A stretch of 64,000 nucleotides of DNA from Streptomyces pyxinae (GTDB taxonomy: Bacteria; Actinomycetota; Actinomycetes; Streptomycetales; Streptomycetaceae), in contig NZ_JANUGQ010000017.1 in the NCBI RefSeq assembly GCF_024756275.1, forward strand, positions 62,001 to 126,000, in the 5' to 3' direction. Shown piece by piece: positions 7,493-15,128 of this stretch; position 1 is the stretch's first letter; each line of letters begins with the position of its first letter. The notes beneath the pieces were generated by a model that was not told where the DNA came from, did not search any database, and saw only the letters and a list, made by a program, of their open reading frames with translations. Position numbers and translations under genes: made by a program.

Positions 7493-8611
7493 ATGCGCTC
7501 CGGGAACGGTCGGCACCGACGTCCTCGTCAAGCACCCGCCATCGTCGTCGCGGCGGGGGTCACCGGATCGGCCATCGCGCTTCCGCTCCTCGGCGCGGGC
7601 AGCGCCACCGCGGCCGACGGCGCCACCTGGGACCGGGTCGCGGAGTGCGAGTCGGGCGGTGCCTGGAGCGCCAACCTGGGCAACGGCTTCTACGGCGGCC
7701 TGCAGTTCTCCCAGGCGGACTGGGAGTCGTTCGGCGGTACGGACTACGCCGAGCGCGCCGACCTCGCCAGCCGCTCGCAGCAGATAGCCGTGGCCGAGAA
7801 GGTCCGCGCGGCCCGGGGCGACAAGGCGTGGGAGACCTGCGCGGCCATCGCCGGCCTGAACGCCACCACCGACCCGGCCGGCACCGGTACCGGCAAGCCC
7901 GCGCCCGGCCCGTCCGCCTCGCCGGAGGACCCGGAGGGCCCGGAGGACGCCGAGACCCCGGAGCACACGGACTCCCCGAAGCCCTCCCACGAGCCCGGTG
8001 ACACCGCGACCCCGGACGCCCCCGGGGCGACGGAGACCTCGCCCGCGCCCGAGGGCGACCGCGACAACGGCGAGCGCCCGGCCGGTGAGACCGCCCCGGG
8101 CACCGGCAGGCACCGCGGTGAACCCGCCGAGGAGGCGCCCCCGGCCACCGGTCCGGGCGCCGGGACGACCGCGCCGGCCACCCCCACCGCCCCGCCGGTC
8201 ACCGGCGACCCGGACGGCGCCGCCGGCACCACCGCTCCGGGCGCTCCGGCCCCGGGCGCGGCCGAGGGCGACCGGGAGCCCGGGCAGCACGCCTCGCGCG
8301 GCGCCGGGGCGGGCCGTACCGGCGGGGACCTCACCGACCCGGCCAACACCGGCCAGTACACGGTCCGTCCGGGCGACAACCTCTCGGCCATCGCCCAGTC
8401 CCACGAGGTGGCCGGCGGCTGGACCGCCCTGTACGACGCCAACAAGTCCACCGTGGGCGGCGATCCGGACCTCATCCTGCCGGGCCAGAGTCTGGAGCTG
8501 GCGGCCCCCGCCCCCAAGGCGGCCACCGGTGAGGCCGCCGGCGAGAACGCCGACAAGGGCGCATCGACGGCGAAGTCCGCGCCTCAGCAGCCCACTGCCC
8601 CTGAAAAGTAG
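7493..8611 (+). CDS. rpfC: Resuscitation-promoting factor with C-terminal LysM domain (RpfC-like)
   Basis: 372 residues from an ATG with AAAGG upstream. Residues 1-40 are a signal peptide (Arg-rich, then a hydrophobic stretch ending ATAA). The Rpf lysozyme-like domain follows: WDRVAECESGGAWSANLG with the catalytic Glu in CESGG, then NGFYGGLQFSQADWESFGG, then a second conserved Cys in WETCAAIAGL. A Pro/Thr/Gly/Glu-rich linker of about 190 residues separates it from a C-terminal LysM, YTVRPGDNLSAIAQSHEV through ILPGQSLEL. The enzyme should cleave peptidoglycan glycan strands outside the cell during spore germination. The symbol follows S. coelicolor gene order from memory. No riboswitch precedes this copy. 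Confidence 0.85.
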   Translation: MRSGNGRHRRPRQAPAIVVAAGVTGSAIALPLLGAGSATAADGATWDRVAECESGGAWSANLGNGFYGGLQFSQADWESFGGTDYAERADLASRSQQIAVAEKVRAARGDKAWETCAAIAGLNATTDPAGTGTGKPAPGPSASPEDPEGPEDAETPEHTDSPKPSHEPGDTATPDAPGATETSPAPEGDRDNGERPAGETAPGTGRHRGEPAEEAPPATGPGAGTTAPATPTAPPVTGDPDGAAGTTAPGAPAPGAAEGDREPGQHASRGAGAGRTGGDLTDPANTGQYTVRPGDNLSAIAQSHEVAGGWTALYDANKSTVGGDPDLILPGQSLELAAPAPKAATGEAAGENADKGASTAKSAPQQPTAPEK

Positions 8612-8883
8612 GCATATACGCCCGTAGTGACGCGAGGTCAGTGGCGGTTTCGGTGGCGTATGTCCGGTTCTGTGCTGGCAGAGATAAGTGAGACAAGAGT
8701 CTCTTTGCCTCAACTCGCGCCCTGCGCCCGTCCGATCCGTCCACTTCGCTCCTCACCTGCGCAAATCACCTTCAAGAGGGGGCGCGTACGAGTGGATTGA
8801 GCACAATGTCCGTCTTTGATCTCGGGATGGATCTGTGTCTACGGTCGTGACCGCTCGCCACCGCGGGCCCCATCGACCGGTAC
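8612..8883. other. Promoter region ahead of the rpfA riboswitch
   Basis: No gene is visible. A small hairpin pairs AGAGA (8684-8688) with TCTCT (8700-8704) and may end rpfC transcription. The rpfA promoter probably lies within the last 150 bases, because the leader RNA starts near 8884. Confidence 0.4.
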
Positions 8884-9078
8884 GCCGAATCCTGCCGCCG
8901 GCCGCTGGGAACAGTCGTCGCTGAACAGCGCCGGAGGCAGGAGCGGGGGACCCAGGTAAGTCGCCGGGCCCGGCCGTCGAAGGACGGCACGGAACCGGCT
9001 CGGGGTGAAGCCGCGCGACTCGTTCGTGCGGCCGGGCAGCTCACTAGCCCGAACCCGACAGCTCACCTCGCAGGCGTC
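8884..9078 (+). promoter_or_regulatory. ydaO-type c-di-AMP riboswitch in the rpfA leader
   Basis: The conserved ydaO blocks appear in order: CGCCGAATCCTGCC near 8884, GGAGGCAGGAGCGGGGGAC near 8932, CACGGAACCGGCTCGGGGTG near 8988 with GAAGCCGCG after it, and finally CCCGAACCCGACAGCTCACC with TCGCAGGCG after it, ending near 9077. This RNA class binds two cyclic di-AMP molecules. In S. coelicolor it controls rpfA, linking cell-wall cleavage to the second messenger. The 3' end of the aptamer lies only 4 bases before the Shine-Dalgarno, and CTCACC (9062-9067) can pair with GGTGAG (9079-9084), which would partly hide it. Confidence 0.9.
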
Positions 9079-9094
9079 GGTGAGGAGTAGTTCC

Positions 9095-9856
9095 ATGCTG
9101 CTTTCCAGCAAGGGCAAGCACCGTCGCCCGTCCAAGGCCGTCCGGTTCGCCGCCTTCGCCGGCATCACCGGTGCCGCCGTGGCCGCCCCGCTGATGGGTG
9201 CCACCAGCGCCTCCGCCGCGACCTCCGCCGAGTGGGACCAGGTCGCCCAGTGCGAGTCCGGCGGCAACTGGTCGATCAACACCGGCAACGGTTACTACGG
9301 CGGCCTGCAGTTCAACGCCTCCACCTGGGCCGCGTACGGCGGCACCCAGTACGCCTCCAGCGCCGACCAGGCGTCGAAGTCGCAGCAGATCGAGATCGCC
9401 GAGAAGGTCCTGGCCAACCAGGGCAAGGGCGCCTGGCCGAGCTGCGGCGTGGGCCTCTCCGGCGCCTCGGCCGGCGGCTCGTCCGACAGCGGCTCGTCCG
9501 GCAACTCCGGTTCCGGCAACTCCGGCTCGAACAGCTCGAACAGCTCGAACGGCTCCAGCGGCGGCGGGTCCGCGCAGCAGTCGGCCCCGAAGCAGGAGTC
9601 GCAGGAGACCGCCCAGGCGCAGCCGAAGAAGGCCGAGACCCGGTCGAGCGACTCCGGCGCCGCCTCGCGCTCGCAGAGCCGTACCGTCGTCAAGAAGGGC
9701 GACGGCGAGTACAAGGTCAAGTCCGGCGACACCCTCGGCAAGATCGCCAAGGCCGAGCACGTCGAGGGCGGCTGGCAGAAGCTGTACGAGCTGAACAAGG
9801 ACGTCGTCCCGGACGCCAACCTTATCTACCCGGGTCAGCAGCTCCACCTGAGCTGA
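9095..9856 (+). CDS. rpfA: Resuscitation-promoting factor RpfA with LysM domain
   Basis: 253 residues from the ATG at 9095, with the Shine-Dalgarno GAGGAG at 9082-9087. Residues 1-42 are a signal peptide ending ASAA. The Rpf domain reads WDQVAQCESGGNWSINTGNG, then YYGGLQFNASTWAAYGG, then WPSCGVGL, with the catalytic Glu after the first Cys. A Ser/Gly/Asn linker (repeated NSGS/NSSN) follows, then a Gln/Lys/Glu-rich segment, then a C-terminal LysM: YKVKSGDTLGKIAKAEHVEG through LIYPGQQLHL. It is an extracellular muralytic enzyme that promotes germination. Expression is controlled by the upstream c-di-AMP riboswitch. Its linker is Ser/Gly-rich where the neighbouring paralogue's is Pro/Thr-rich. 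Confidence 0.93.
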   Translation: MLLSSKGKHRRPSKAVRFAAFAGITGAAVAAPLMGATSASAATSAEWDQVAQCESGGNWSINTGNGYYGGLQFNASTWAAYGGTQYASSADQASKSQQIEIAEKVLANQGKGAWPSCGVGLSGASAGGSSDSGSSGNSGSGNSGSNSSNSSNGSSGGGSAQQSAPKQESQETAQAQPKKAETRSSDSGAASRSQSRTVVKKGDGEYKVKSGDTLGKIAKAEHVEGGWQKLYELNKDVVPDANLIYPGQQLHLS

Positions 9857-10658
9857 CCCCCCGAGCCGGCCCGGCACGCACTTCCCCCCGGAGCGTGCCG
9901 CGCCGCCGCCGGTCCGGCGGGCTCTCCCCCCGAATGCCCGCCGGACCGGCACCCCTTCCTTCCCCGGCCGGACGGGCCCGCTCCGGCGGGCGGCCCGCCC
10001 GGCACCGAAAGGCCGCTCACCCCGGCCCGGCGCGCCTTCCTCTCCGGCGCCGGGCCGGGGCTTTCGCGTCCGGGGCTCTCGCGACCCGGGCCCGGCGCGG
10101 AACACCCCGAGGCCCGGCGCGGGAACGCCCCGAGGCCCTCGGGCCCGCGGATACGCCCCCGAGGCCCTCGGGCCACCGGGTACGCACCCGAGCGCCCGGC
10201 ACCTGTACGGCGGCCCCCGGCCACCCGCGCCATGGCCGCCTGCGGTACCCGCGCCACGGAGCCGTCCGGCTCCCGGGCGTACGGCTCCGCCCGGCCGCCT
10301 GCTCCCCGGCCGTACGGCTCCGTCCGACTGCCCGGCCTCCGGGGCGTACGGCTCCGCGCGGCCGCCCGGCCCGGGGGCGTACCGCGCCACCGGGCACCCG
10401 GGTCCGGCCCGGGGGCGTGCCGCCCCGCCGGGCGCCCGGCGCCCGCGCGGAGGCCCCGGCGCCCGGAACCGCCCCCGTCACGCACCGTCACGGAATGCGG
10501 CGGTCCGTACCGCTCCACCCCCTCCGTCCGGATTTTCATCCTGGTGGACGGGCGTACGGCGAGCGGGGGCGGCGGGGCCGGTTAGGCTCTTGTCGCAAGG
10601 CCGGGGCGACCGCACCGCCTCGCGCCCCATCAGCGTCACATCCCAGAAGGAGATGCTC
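9857..10658. other. Spacer between rpfA and eno with GC-rich repeats
   Basis: 802 bases without a convincing gene. It holds the rpfA terminator at 10020-10064, then diverged repeats of CCCCGAGGCCC(TCGGGCC) at about 10105-10180 and of GTACGGCTCCG at about 10275-10355. The eno promoter should lie in the last 100 bases; the less GC-rich stretch starts at about 10480. Confidence 0.5.
10020..10064 (+). terminator. rpfA terminator
   Basis: CCCCGGCCCGGCGC at 10020-10033 pairs perfectly with GCGCCGGGCCGGGG at 10047-10060, followed by CTTT. A 14-bp GC-only stem with a short T run is a strong intrinsic terminator. Confidence 0.8.
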
Positions 10659-11939
10659 GTGCCGTCCATCGACGTCGTCGTAGCCCGGGAAATCCTGGAC
10701 TCCCGAGGCAACCCCACGGTCGAGGTCGAGGTCGGCCTCGACGACGGCAGCACCGGCCGTGCTGCCGTGCCCTCCGGTGCCTCCACCGGTGCGTTCGAGG
10801 CCCTGGAGCTCCGTGACGGCGACCAGAACCGCTACCTCGGCAAGGGTGTCGAGAAGGCCGTCCTCGCCGTCATCGAGCAGATCGGCCCGGAGCTGGTCGG
10901 CTACGACGCCACCGAGCAGCGGCTGATCGACCAGGCGATGTTCGATCTGGACGCCACCCCGGACAAGTCCTCGCTCGGCGCCAACGCCATCCTCGGCGTC
11001 TCGCTCGCCGTGGCGCACGCCGCCTCCGAGGCGTCCGACCTGCCGCTCTTCCGCTACCTGGGCGGCCCGAACGCGCACCTGCTGCCCGTTCCGATGATGA
11101 ACATCCTGAACGGCGGCTCGCACGCCGACTCCAATGTGGACATCCAGGAGTTCATGATCGCCCCGATCGGCGCGGAGTCCTTCTCCGAGGCCCTGCGCTG
11201 GGGTGCCGAGGTCTACCACACCCTCAAGAAGGTGCTGAAGGACAAGGGCCTCGCCACCGGTCTGGGCGACGAGGGCGGCTTCGCGCCGAACCTGGAGTCC
11301 AACCGGGCCGCGCTCGACCTCATCCTGGAGGCCATCAAGCAGGCCGGTTACGTCCCGGGCAAGGACATCGCGCTGGCGCTGGACGTCGCCGCGTCCGAGT
11401 TCTACAAGGACGGCTCGTACGAGTTCGAGGGCAAGTCCCGCTCGGCCGCCGAGATGACCGAGTACTACGCGGAGCTCGTCGCCGCCTACCCGCTGGTCTC
11501 CATCGAGGACCCGCTGTTCGAGGACGACTGGGACGGCTGGAAGGCCATCACCGACAAGCTGGGCAGCAAGGTGCAGCTGGTCGGTGACGACCTGTTCGTC
11601 ACCAACCCGGAGCGCCTGGCCCGCGGCATCGAGGAGGGCAGCGCCAACGCCCTGCTGGTCAAGGTCAACCAGATCGGTTCGCTGACCGAGACCCTGGACG
11701 CCGTCGAGCTGGCCCAGCGCAACGGCTTCAAGTGCATGATGTCGCACCGCTCCGGCGAGACCGAGGACGTCACCATCGCGGACCTGGCCGTCGCCACCAA
11801 CTGCGGCCAGATCAAGACCGGTGCCCCGGCCCGTTCCGAGCGCGTCGCCAAGTACAACCAGCTGCTGCGCATCGAGGAGATCCTGGACGACGCCGCGGTC
11901 TACGCGGGCCGCTCGGCCTTCCCGCGCTTCAAGGGCTGA
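10659..11939 (+). CDS. eno: Enolase
   Basis: 426 residues. I place the start at the GTG at 10659 (product MPSIDVVVAREILDSRGNPT), preceded by AAGGAG; an in-frame upstream ATG has no support. Enolase converts 2-phosphoglycerate to phosphoenolpyruvate in glycolysis and is cytosolic and Mg-dependent. Visible signatures are the N-terminal substrate loop SGASTGAFEALELRDGD, the metal and substrate region GGSHADSNVDIQEFM, GLGDEGGFAPNL, the metal ligands in DVAASEF, SIEDPL and VGDDLFVTN, the catalytic Lys in LLVKVNQIG, and the signature MSHRSGETED. Length is standard for the family. It stands alone between its own promoter region and a hairpin, with divIC 200 bases downstream. Confidence 0.98.
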   Translation: MPSIDVVVAREILDSRGNPTVEVEVGLDDGSTGRAAVPSGASTGAFEALELRDGDQNRYLGKGVEKAVLAVIEQIGPELVGYDATEQRLIDQAMFDLDATPDKSSLGANAILGVSLAVAHAASEASDLPLFRYLGGPNAHLLPVPMMNILNGGSHADSNVDIQEFMIAPIGAESFSEALRWGAEVYHTLKKVLKDKGLATGLGDEGGFAPNLESNRAALDLILEAIKQAGYVPGKDIALALDVAASEFYKDGSYEFEGKSRSAAEMTEYYAELVAAYPLVSIEDPLFEDDWDGWKAITDKLGSKVQLVGDDLFVTNPERLARGIEEGSANALLVKVNQIGSLTETLDAVELAQRNGFKCMMSHRSGETEDVTIADLAVATNCGQIKTGAPARSERVAKYNQLLRIEEILDDAAVYAGRSAFPRFKG

Positions 11940-11991
11940 CCGCCCGGCCCGGCCCCGGCCCCCGCCGGACCCGGCCGGGCCCCGGTTACCC

Positions 11992-12030
11992 ACGTCCCCG
12001 CACCCGGTCCCGTACCGTGTGCGGGGACGT
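11992..12030. terminator. Hairpin after eno
   Basis: ACGTCCCCGCAC at 11992-12003 pairs perfectly with GTGCGGGGACGT at 12019-12030. It starts 53 bases after the eno stop codon and lies before divIC. There is no T-tract. Confidence 0.55.
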
Positions 12031-12139
12031 ACGTACGTGACACTCCGCACCACCCGCCGGGCACCGGCAGCCACGAGAGCCAGTGCCGCGCGGCCGGACG
12101 GGACGGCGGCGGAGCGGGCAGGACAGGGAGGGTGCGGCG

Positions 12140-12628
12140 ATGGCGCGGGACCGGGACCGGTTCTCCACGGCCACCAGACTGCGGCTGCTCGGCGAGCAGA
12201 CCGCCGCCCGGGTCTACCGCTCCCAGACCCGGCGTCAGGACCGTCGCTCCCGGCTCACCGGGCGCGCCGCCTTCCTCGCCCTGGTGGTCTGCTCGCTGGT
12301 GGTGGCGCTCGCCTATCCGATGCGGCAGTACGTCTCCCAGCGCGCCGAGATCGCCGAGCAGAAGCGGCTCGCGGAGGAGGCGGCCGTACGGGTGGAGCGG
12401 CTGCGCGACGAGAAGGCCCGGCTCCAGGACGACGCGTACGTACGGCGGCTCGCCCGCGAGCATCTGCACTATGTACGTCCGGGGGAGACCGGTTACACGG
12501 TCGTCGACCCGGACGCGGTGCGGGAGCGCCGTGCCGACCAGGGCGCGGCCGACCGGCCCTGGTACTCGAACCTCTGGGACGGCGTGGACAGCGCCGACCG
12601 GGAGGACGAGCCCGCCGACGACCGATAG
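12140..12628 (+). CDS. divIC: Septum formation initiator DivIC/FtsB
   Basis: 162 residues from the ATG at 12140 (GGGAGG upstream). Residues 1-45 are a basic cytoplasmic segment. Residues about 46-68 are a single membrane helix (FLALVVCSLVVALAYPMR). Residues about 70-105 form a Glu/Arg-rich extracytoplasmic coiled coil (EIAEQKRLAEEAAVRVERL) followed by the family motif DDAYVRRLAREHL and YVRPGETGYTVV. This bitopic layout is that of FtsB/DivIC, which joins FtsL and FtsQ/DivIB at the division site. The position directly after eno matches divIC in other actinomycetes. The acidic C-terminal tail is not part of the core fold. Confidence 0.92.
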   Translation: MARDRDRFSTATRLRLLGEQTAARVYRSQTRRQDRRSRLTGRAAFLALVVCSLVVALAYPMRQYVSQRAEIAEQKRLAEEAAVRVERLRDEKARLQDDAYVRRLAREHLHYVRPGETGYTVVDPDAVRERRADQGAADRPWYSNLWDGVDSADREDEPADDR

Positions 12629-12686
12629 CACCCGGTCCGCCCGGCGCCCCCGCAGCGGCACCACCCCCACACCCCGCACCGGTCGG

Positions 12687-12777
12687 ACGGCCGACGGCTG
12701 ACGGCTGACGGCTGACGGCTGACGGCCGATGACGGATGACTGACAACTGACAACTGACGACCGACGACTGACAAGCG
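12687..12777. repeat. Thirteen tandem copies of a 7-bp unit
   Basis: The interval divides exactly into thirteen heptamers: ACGGCCG, four ACGGCTG, ACGGCCG, ATGACGG, ATGACTG, two ACAACTG, ACGACCG, ACGACTG, ACAAGCG. The first half is nearly pure ACGGCTG and the second half has drifted, keeping the period. It lies between the divIC stop and the DUF501 start, ending 23 bases before that ATG. Confidence 0.9.
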
Positions 12778-12800
12778 ATACGAGGCAGGCCACAGCAGGC

Positions 12801-13337
12801 ATGGAAACGCCCCCTCCGCAGACCGGACGCACCGAGCCCACCGAGGCGGACGTCGAAGCCTTCAAGGAACAGCTCGGCCGCCCGCCGCGCGGTCTGCGGG
12901 CCATCGCGCACCGCTGCCCGTGCGGCAACCCCGATGTGGTGGAGACCGCGCCCCGGCTCCCCGACGGGACGCCGTTCCCGACGACGTACTACCTCACCTG
13001 CCCCCGGGCCGCCTCCGCCATCGGCACCCTGGAGGCCAACGGGGTGATGCGCGAGATGACCGAGCGGCTCGCCACCGACCCCGAGCTGGCCGCCGCCTAC
13101 CGGGCCGCGCACGAGGACTACCTCGCCCGCCGGGACGCCATCGAGGTCCTGGAGGGCTTCCCCAGCGCCGGCGGCATGCCCGACCGGGTGAAGTGCCTCC
13201 ATGTGCTGGTGGGCCACTCGCTGGCGGCCGGCCCCGGGGTGAACCCGCTGGGCGACGAGGCGCTGGCGATGCTGCCGGAGTGGTGGGCGAAGGGCCCCTG
13301 CGTCACGCCCGGCGGCTGCGGGGAGGACGCCCGATGA
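12801..13337 (+). CDS. DUF501 family protein
   Basis: 178 residues from an ATG with only a weak upstream purine run. The sequence carries DUF501 hallmarks: QLGRPPRGLRAIAHRCPCGN near residues 28-47, then PTTYYLTCPRAASAIGTLEA near residues 65-84. A C-terminal region follows with DRVKCLHVLVGHSLAAGPGV and NPLGDEALAML. Several Cys and His residues (CPCG, TCP, KCLH, C near the end) could bind a metal, which is my inference. The molecular function of DUF501 is not established to my knowledge. Its stop overlaps the ppx start by ATGA, so the two are translationally coupled, and the family habitually sits beside ppx. No membrane segment or signal is seen. Confidence 0.88.
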   Translation: METPPPQTGRTEPTEADVEAFKEQLGRPPRGLRAIAHRCPCGNPDVVETAPRLPDGTPFPTTYYLTCPRAASAIGTLEANGVMREMTERLATDPELAAAYRAAHEDYLARRDAIEVLEGFPSAGGMPDRVKCLHVLVGHSLAAGPGVNPLGDEALAMLPEWWAKGPCVTPGGCGEDAR

Positions 13338-14257
13338 GCGGGACGACCCGGGTCGCCGCGGTCGACTGCGGCACCAACTCCATCCGGCTGCTCGTCGCGG
13401 ACGTGGACCCGGCGACCGGGACCCTCACCGACCTGGACCGGCGGATGACCATCGTCCGGCTGGGCCAGGGCGTGGACCGCACCGGCCGGCTGGCGCCCGA
13501 GGCGCTGGAGCGCACCTTCGCGGCCTGCCGGGAGTACGCCGCCGCGATCGCGGAGCACGGCGCCGAACGGATCCGGTTCGTCGCCACCTCCGCGTCCCGG
13601 GACGCCGAGAACCGGGACGACTTCGTCCGGGGCGTCCGGGAGATCCTGGGCGTCGACCCCGAGGTGATCACCGGCGACCAGGAGGCCGAGTTCTCCTTCA
13701 CCGGCGCCACCAAGGAGCTGGCCGGCCCGGACGAGTACCTGGTGGTGGACATCGGCGGCGGCTCCACCGAGTTCGTGGTCGGCCGGGAGCACGTCCGCGC
13801 CGCCCGCTCGGTGGACATGGGGTGCGTACGGCTCACCGAGCGCCACATCCGTACCGACCCGCCGGCCGGGGCCGAAGTCGCGGCGATCCGGGCGGACATC
13901 GCGGCGGCGCTGGACCTCGCCGAGGAGACCGTGCCGCTCCGCGAGGCGGACACCCTGGTCGGCCTGGCCGGCTCGGTCACCACCGTCGCCGCGATCGCGC
14001 TGGGGCTGGCGGAGTACGACTCCGCCGCCATCCACCGCTCCCGCATCCCCTACGACCAGGTGGCCGCCGTCACCGACCGGCTGCTGGCCGCCACTCACGA
14101 CGAGCGCGCCGCCATCGGCGTCATCCACCCGGGCCGGGTGGACGTCATCGTCTCCGGCGCGCTGGTGCTGCGCGCCGTCATGGAGCGCGTGGGCGCCCGC
14201 GAGGTCGTCGTCAGCGAGCACGACATCCTCGACGGCATCGCCTGGTCCCTCGCCTGA
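13334..14257 (+). CDS. ppx: Exopolyphosphatase/guanosine pentaphosphate phosphohydrolase (Ppx/GppA)
   Basis: 307 residues; ATG at 13334 overlaps the DUF501 stop. The enzyme removes terminal phosphate from polyphosphate or from pppGpp. ASKHA-fold motifs are clear: the phosphate-1 loop AAVDCGTNSIRLLVADV, RFVATSASRDAEN, GDQEAEFSFTGA, the phosphate-2 loop VVDIGGGSTEF, and GLAGSVTTVAAIALGL near the adenosine-type motif. The length fits the short single-module actinobacterial Ppx (about 310 residues), lacking the C-terminal HD-like domain of E. coli Ppx. Which substrate dominates cannot be told from sequence. The last 22 codon bases are duplicated just beyond the stop. Confidence 0.94.
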   Translation: MSGTTRVAAVDCGTNSIRLLVADVDPATGTLTDLDRRMTIVRLGQGVDRTGRLAPEALERTFAACREYAAAIAEHGAERIRFVATSASRDAENRDDFVRGVREILGVDPEVITGDQEAEFSFTGATKELAGPDEYLVVDIGGGSTEFVVGREHVRAARSVDMGCVRLTERHIRTDPPAGAEVAAIRADIAAALDLAEETVPLREADTLVGLAGSVTTVAAIALGLAEYDSAAIHRSRIPYDQVAAVTDRLLAATHDERAAIGVIHPGRVDVIVSGALVLRAVMERVGAREVVVSEHDILDGIAWSLA

Positions 14258-14287
14258 CCCCCATCGCCCGGTCCCTCGCCTGACCCC
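14236..14287. repeat. 26-bp tandem duplication of the ppx 3' end
   Basis: CATCGCCTGGTCCCTCGCCT(GACCCC) at 14236-14261 is repeated directly at 14262-14287 with one T-to-C change. The first copy includes the ppx stop codon at 14255-14257, so the second copy carries a non-coding echo of the last codons and stop. Confidence 0.9.
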
Positions 14288-14378
14288 CGGCCCCGCCCGA
14301 CCCCTGTACGACCCGGGCGGGCCCGGGTGGTCCGGCCCCTGTCGCGCCCGGGGCCCGGACCCTGTCGAGCCCGGGAGG

Positions 14379-14648
14379 TCAGATGTGACGGTGAACGTCC
14401 CTCCGGTCGCCCACCTTGACGATGAAGACCACGAGTTCGCCGTCCAGAATCCGGTAGGCGACTCGGTAATTGCCGACCCGGAGCCGATAGAGACCTGACT
14501 GGCCGGCGAGCTTCTTGACATCGGCGTCGTCGCGGTACGGGTCGTCGCCCAACGCGGTCAGCGCGGTCAGGATGCGCATGGCGGCCGGCCGGTCGATTGC
14601 GCGGAGTTGGCGTTGAGCCGCTGTGGTGAATCGGAACGCGTACTTCAC
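14379..14648 (-). CDS. RelE/ParE-family toxin
   Basis: 89 residues. The fold signature is clear: FRFTTAAQRQLRAIDRPAA (helical N-terminus), DPYRDDADVKKLAGQSGLYR, LRVGNYRVAYRIL, and a C-terminal VGDRRDVHRHI with Arg/His residues placed as in RelE-type mRNA interferases. These toxins bind the ribosomal A site and cut mRNA; ParE relatives instead poison gyrase. The C-terminal Arg-rich strand favours the RelE side. It starts within the last 4 bases of the antitoxin gene (14645-14648), so the pair is translationally coupled with the antitoxin first. It is inserted between ppx and ndh, which I remember as neighbours in S. coelicolor. Confidence 0.9.
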   Translation of the reverse strand: MKYAFRFTTAAQRQLRAIDRPAAMRILTALTALGDDPYRDDADVKKLAGQSGLYRLRVGNYRVAYRILDGELVVFIVKVGDRRDVHRHI

Positions 14649-14923
14649 GCTGCGTCTTCGTTGTGCTCGGTGAACAGGTCCGCCAGCAGTTCGGCCATCG
14701 TCACCGTGGGACCACCCTCGGCCAAGACCTCTTCCGCCTCACGGGCAAGCACCAGATCGGCTGCTTCCTCCAGCGCATCGAAGTCCGCGATCGGAACCAG
14801 CGCCGCCACAGGCGCACCATTGCGAGTGATCACCGTGGGCGTGCCCTCTTCGGCGCGATTGATGTGGTCCGCAAGGTGCGCGCGGGCATCCCTGACGGTC
14901 ACTGTGTTCTCGGGCTCAGTCAT
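14645..14923 (-). CDS. Phd/YefM-family antitoxin
   Basis: 92 residues. The N-terminal DNA-binding fold reads NTVTVRDARAHLADHINRAE, then EGTPTVITRNGAPVAALVPI, the standard Phd/YefM layout in which the helix and strands dimerise and bind the operator. The C-terminal half, DALEEAADLVLAREAEEVLAEG and onward, is an acidic helix expected to wrap and neutralise the toxin. It is transcribed first, then couples to the toxin through a 4-base overlap. The promoter region holds repeated GTGTAC elements, so autoregulation by the antitoxin-toxin complex is likely. Confidence 0.9.
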   Translation of the reverse strand: MTEPENTVTVRDARAHLADHINRAEEGTPTVITRNGAPVAALVPIADFDALEEAADLVLAREAEEVLAEGGPTVTMAELLADLFTEHNEDAA

Positions 14924-14930
14924 GTTGCCA

Positions 14931-14952
14931 GTGTACGTGTATGTGTGTACAC
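14931..14952 (-). promoter_or_regulatory. Probable toxin-antitoxin promoter/operator
   Basis: Two GTGTAC half sites at 14931-14936 and 14945-14950, the second inside the perfect palindrome GTGTACAC (14945-14952), lie immediately upstream of the antitoxin start. On the minus strand this includes TACACT, a plausible -10 element. Such palindromes are typical Phd/YefM operators. Confidence 0.5.
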
Positions 14953-15108
14953 GCCGTCACCCTGTGCGGCCCGGGCGGGCCCGCCCCGCCGGAGGGTGTG
15001 CGGCAGGCCCCGACGGAGCCGTGTGGCGCCCGGATGAGCGGGCTGAGCTGCGGGTGAGCGGGGTCGCGGGGGTCGGAGGGCGCTTCGCGGCGAGGTGCCG
15101 AAAAAGGT

Positions 15109-15126
15109 TCGTGAAGTTCTTCACAA
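15109..15126. promoter_or_regulatory. Rex-type operator (ROP) upstream of ndh
   Basis: TCGTGAAGTTCTTCACAA differs by one base in 14 from the two arms of TTGTGAA-N4-TTCACAA, the Rex site. Rex senses NADH/NAD+ and represses respiratory genes in Streptomyces. The site is about 320 bases before the ndh ATG, so either the leader is long or the promoter lies upstream of the hairpin that follows. No Rex gene is in this window. Confidence 0.65.
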
Positions 15127-15128
15127 GG

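Noticed and set aside
12687..12777. Heptamer array as a CRISPR
   Set aside because: The units are contiguous 7-mers with no spacers.
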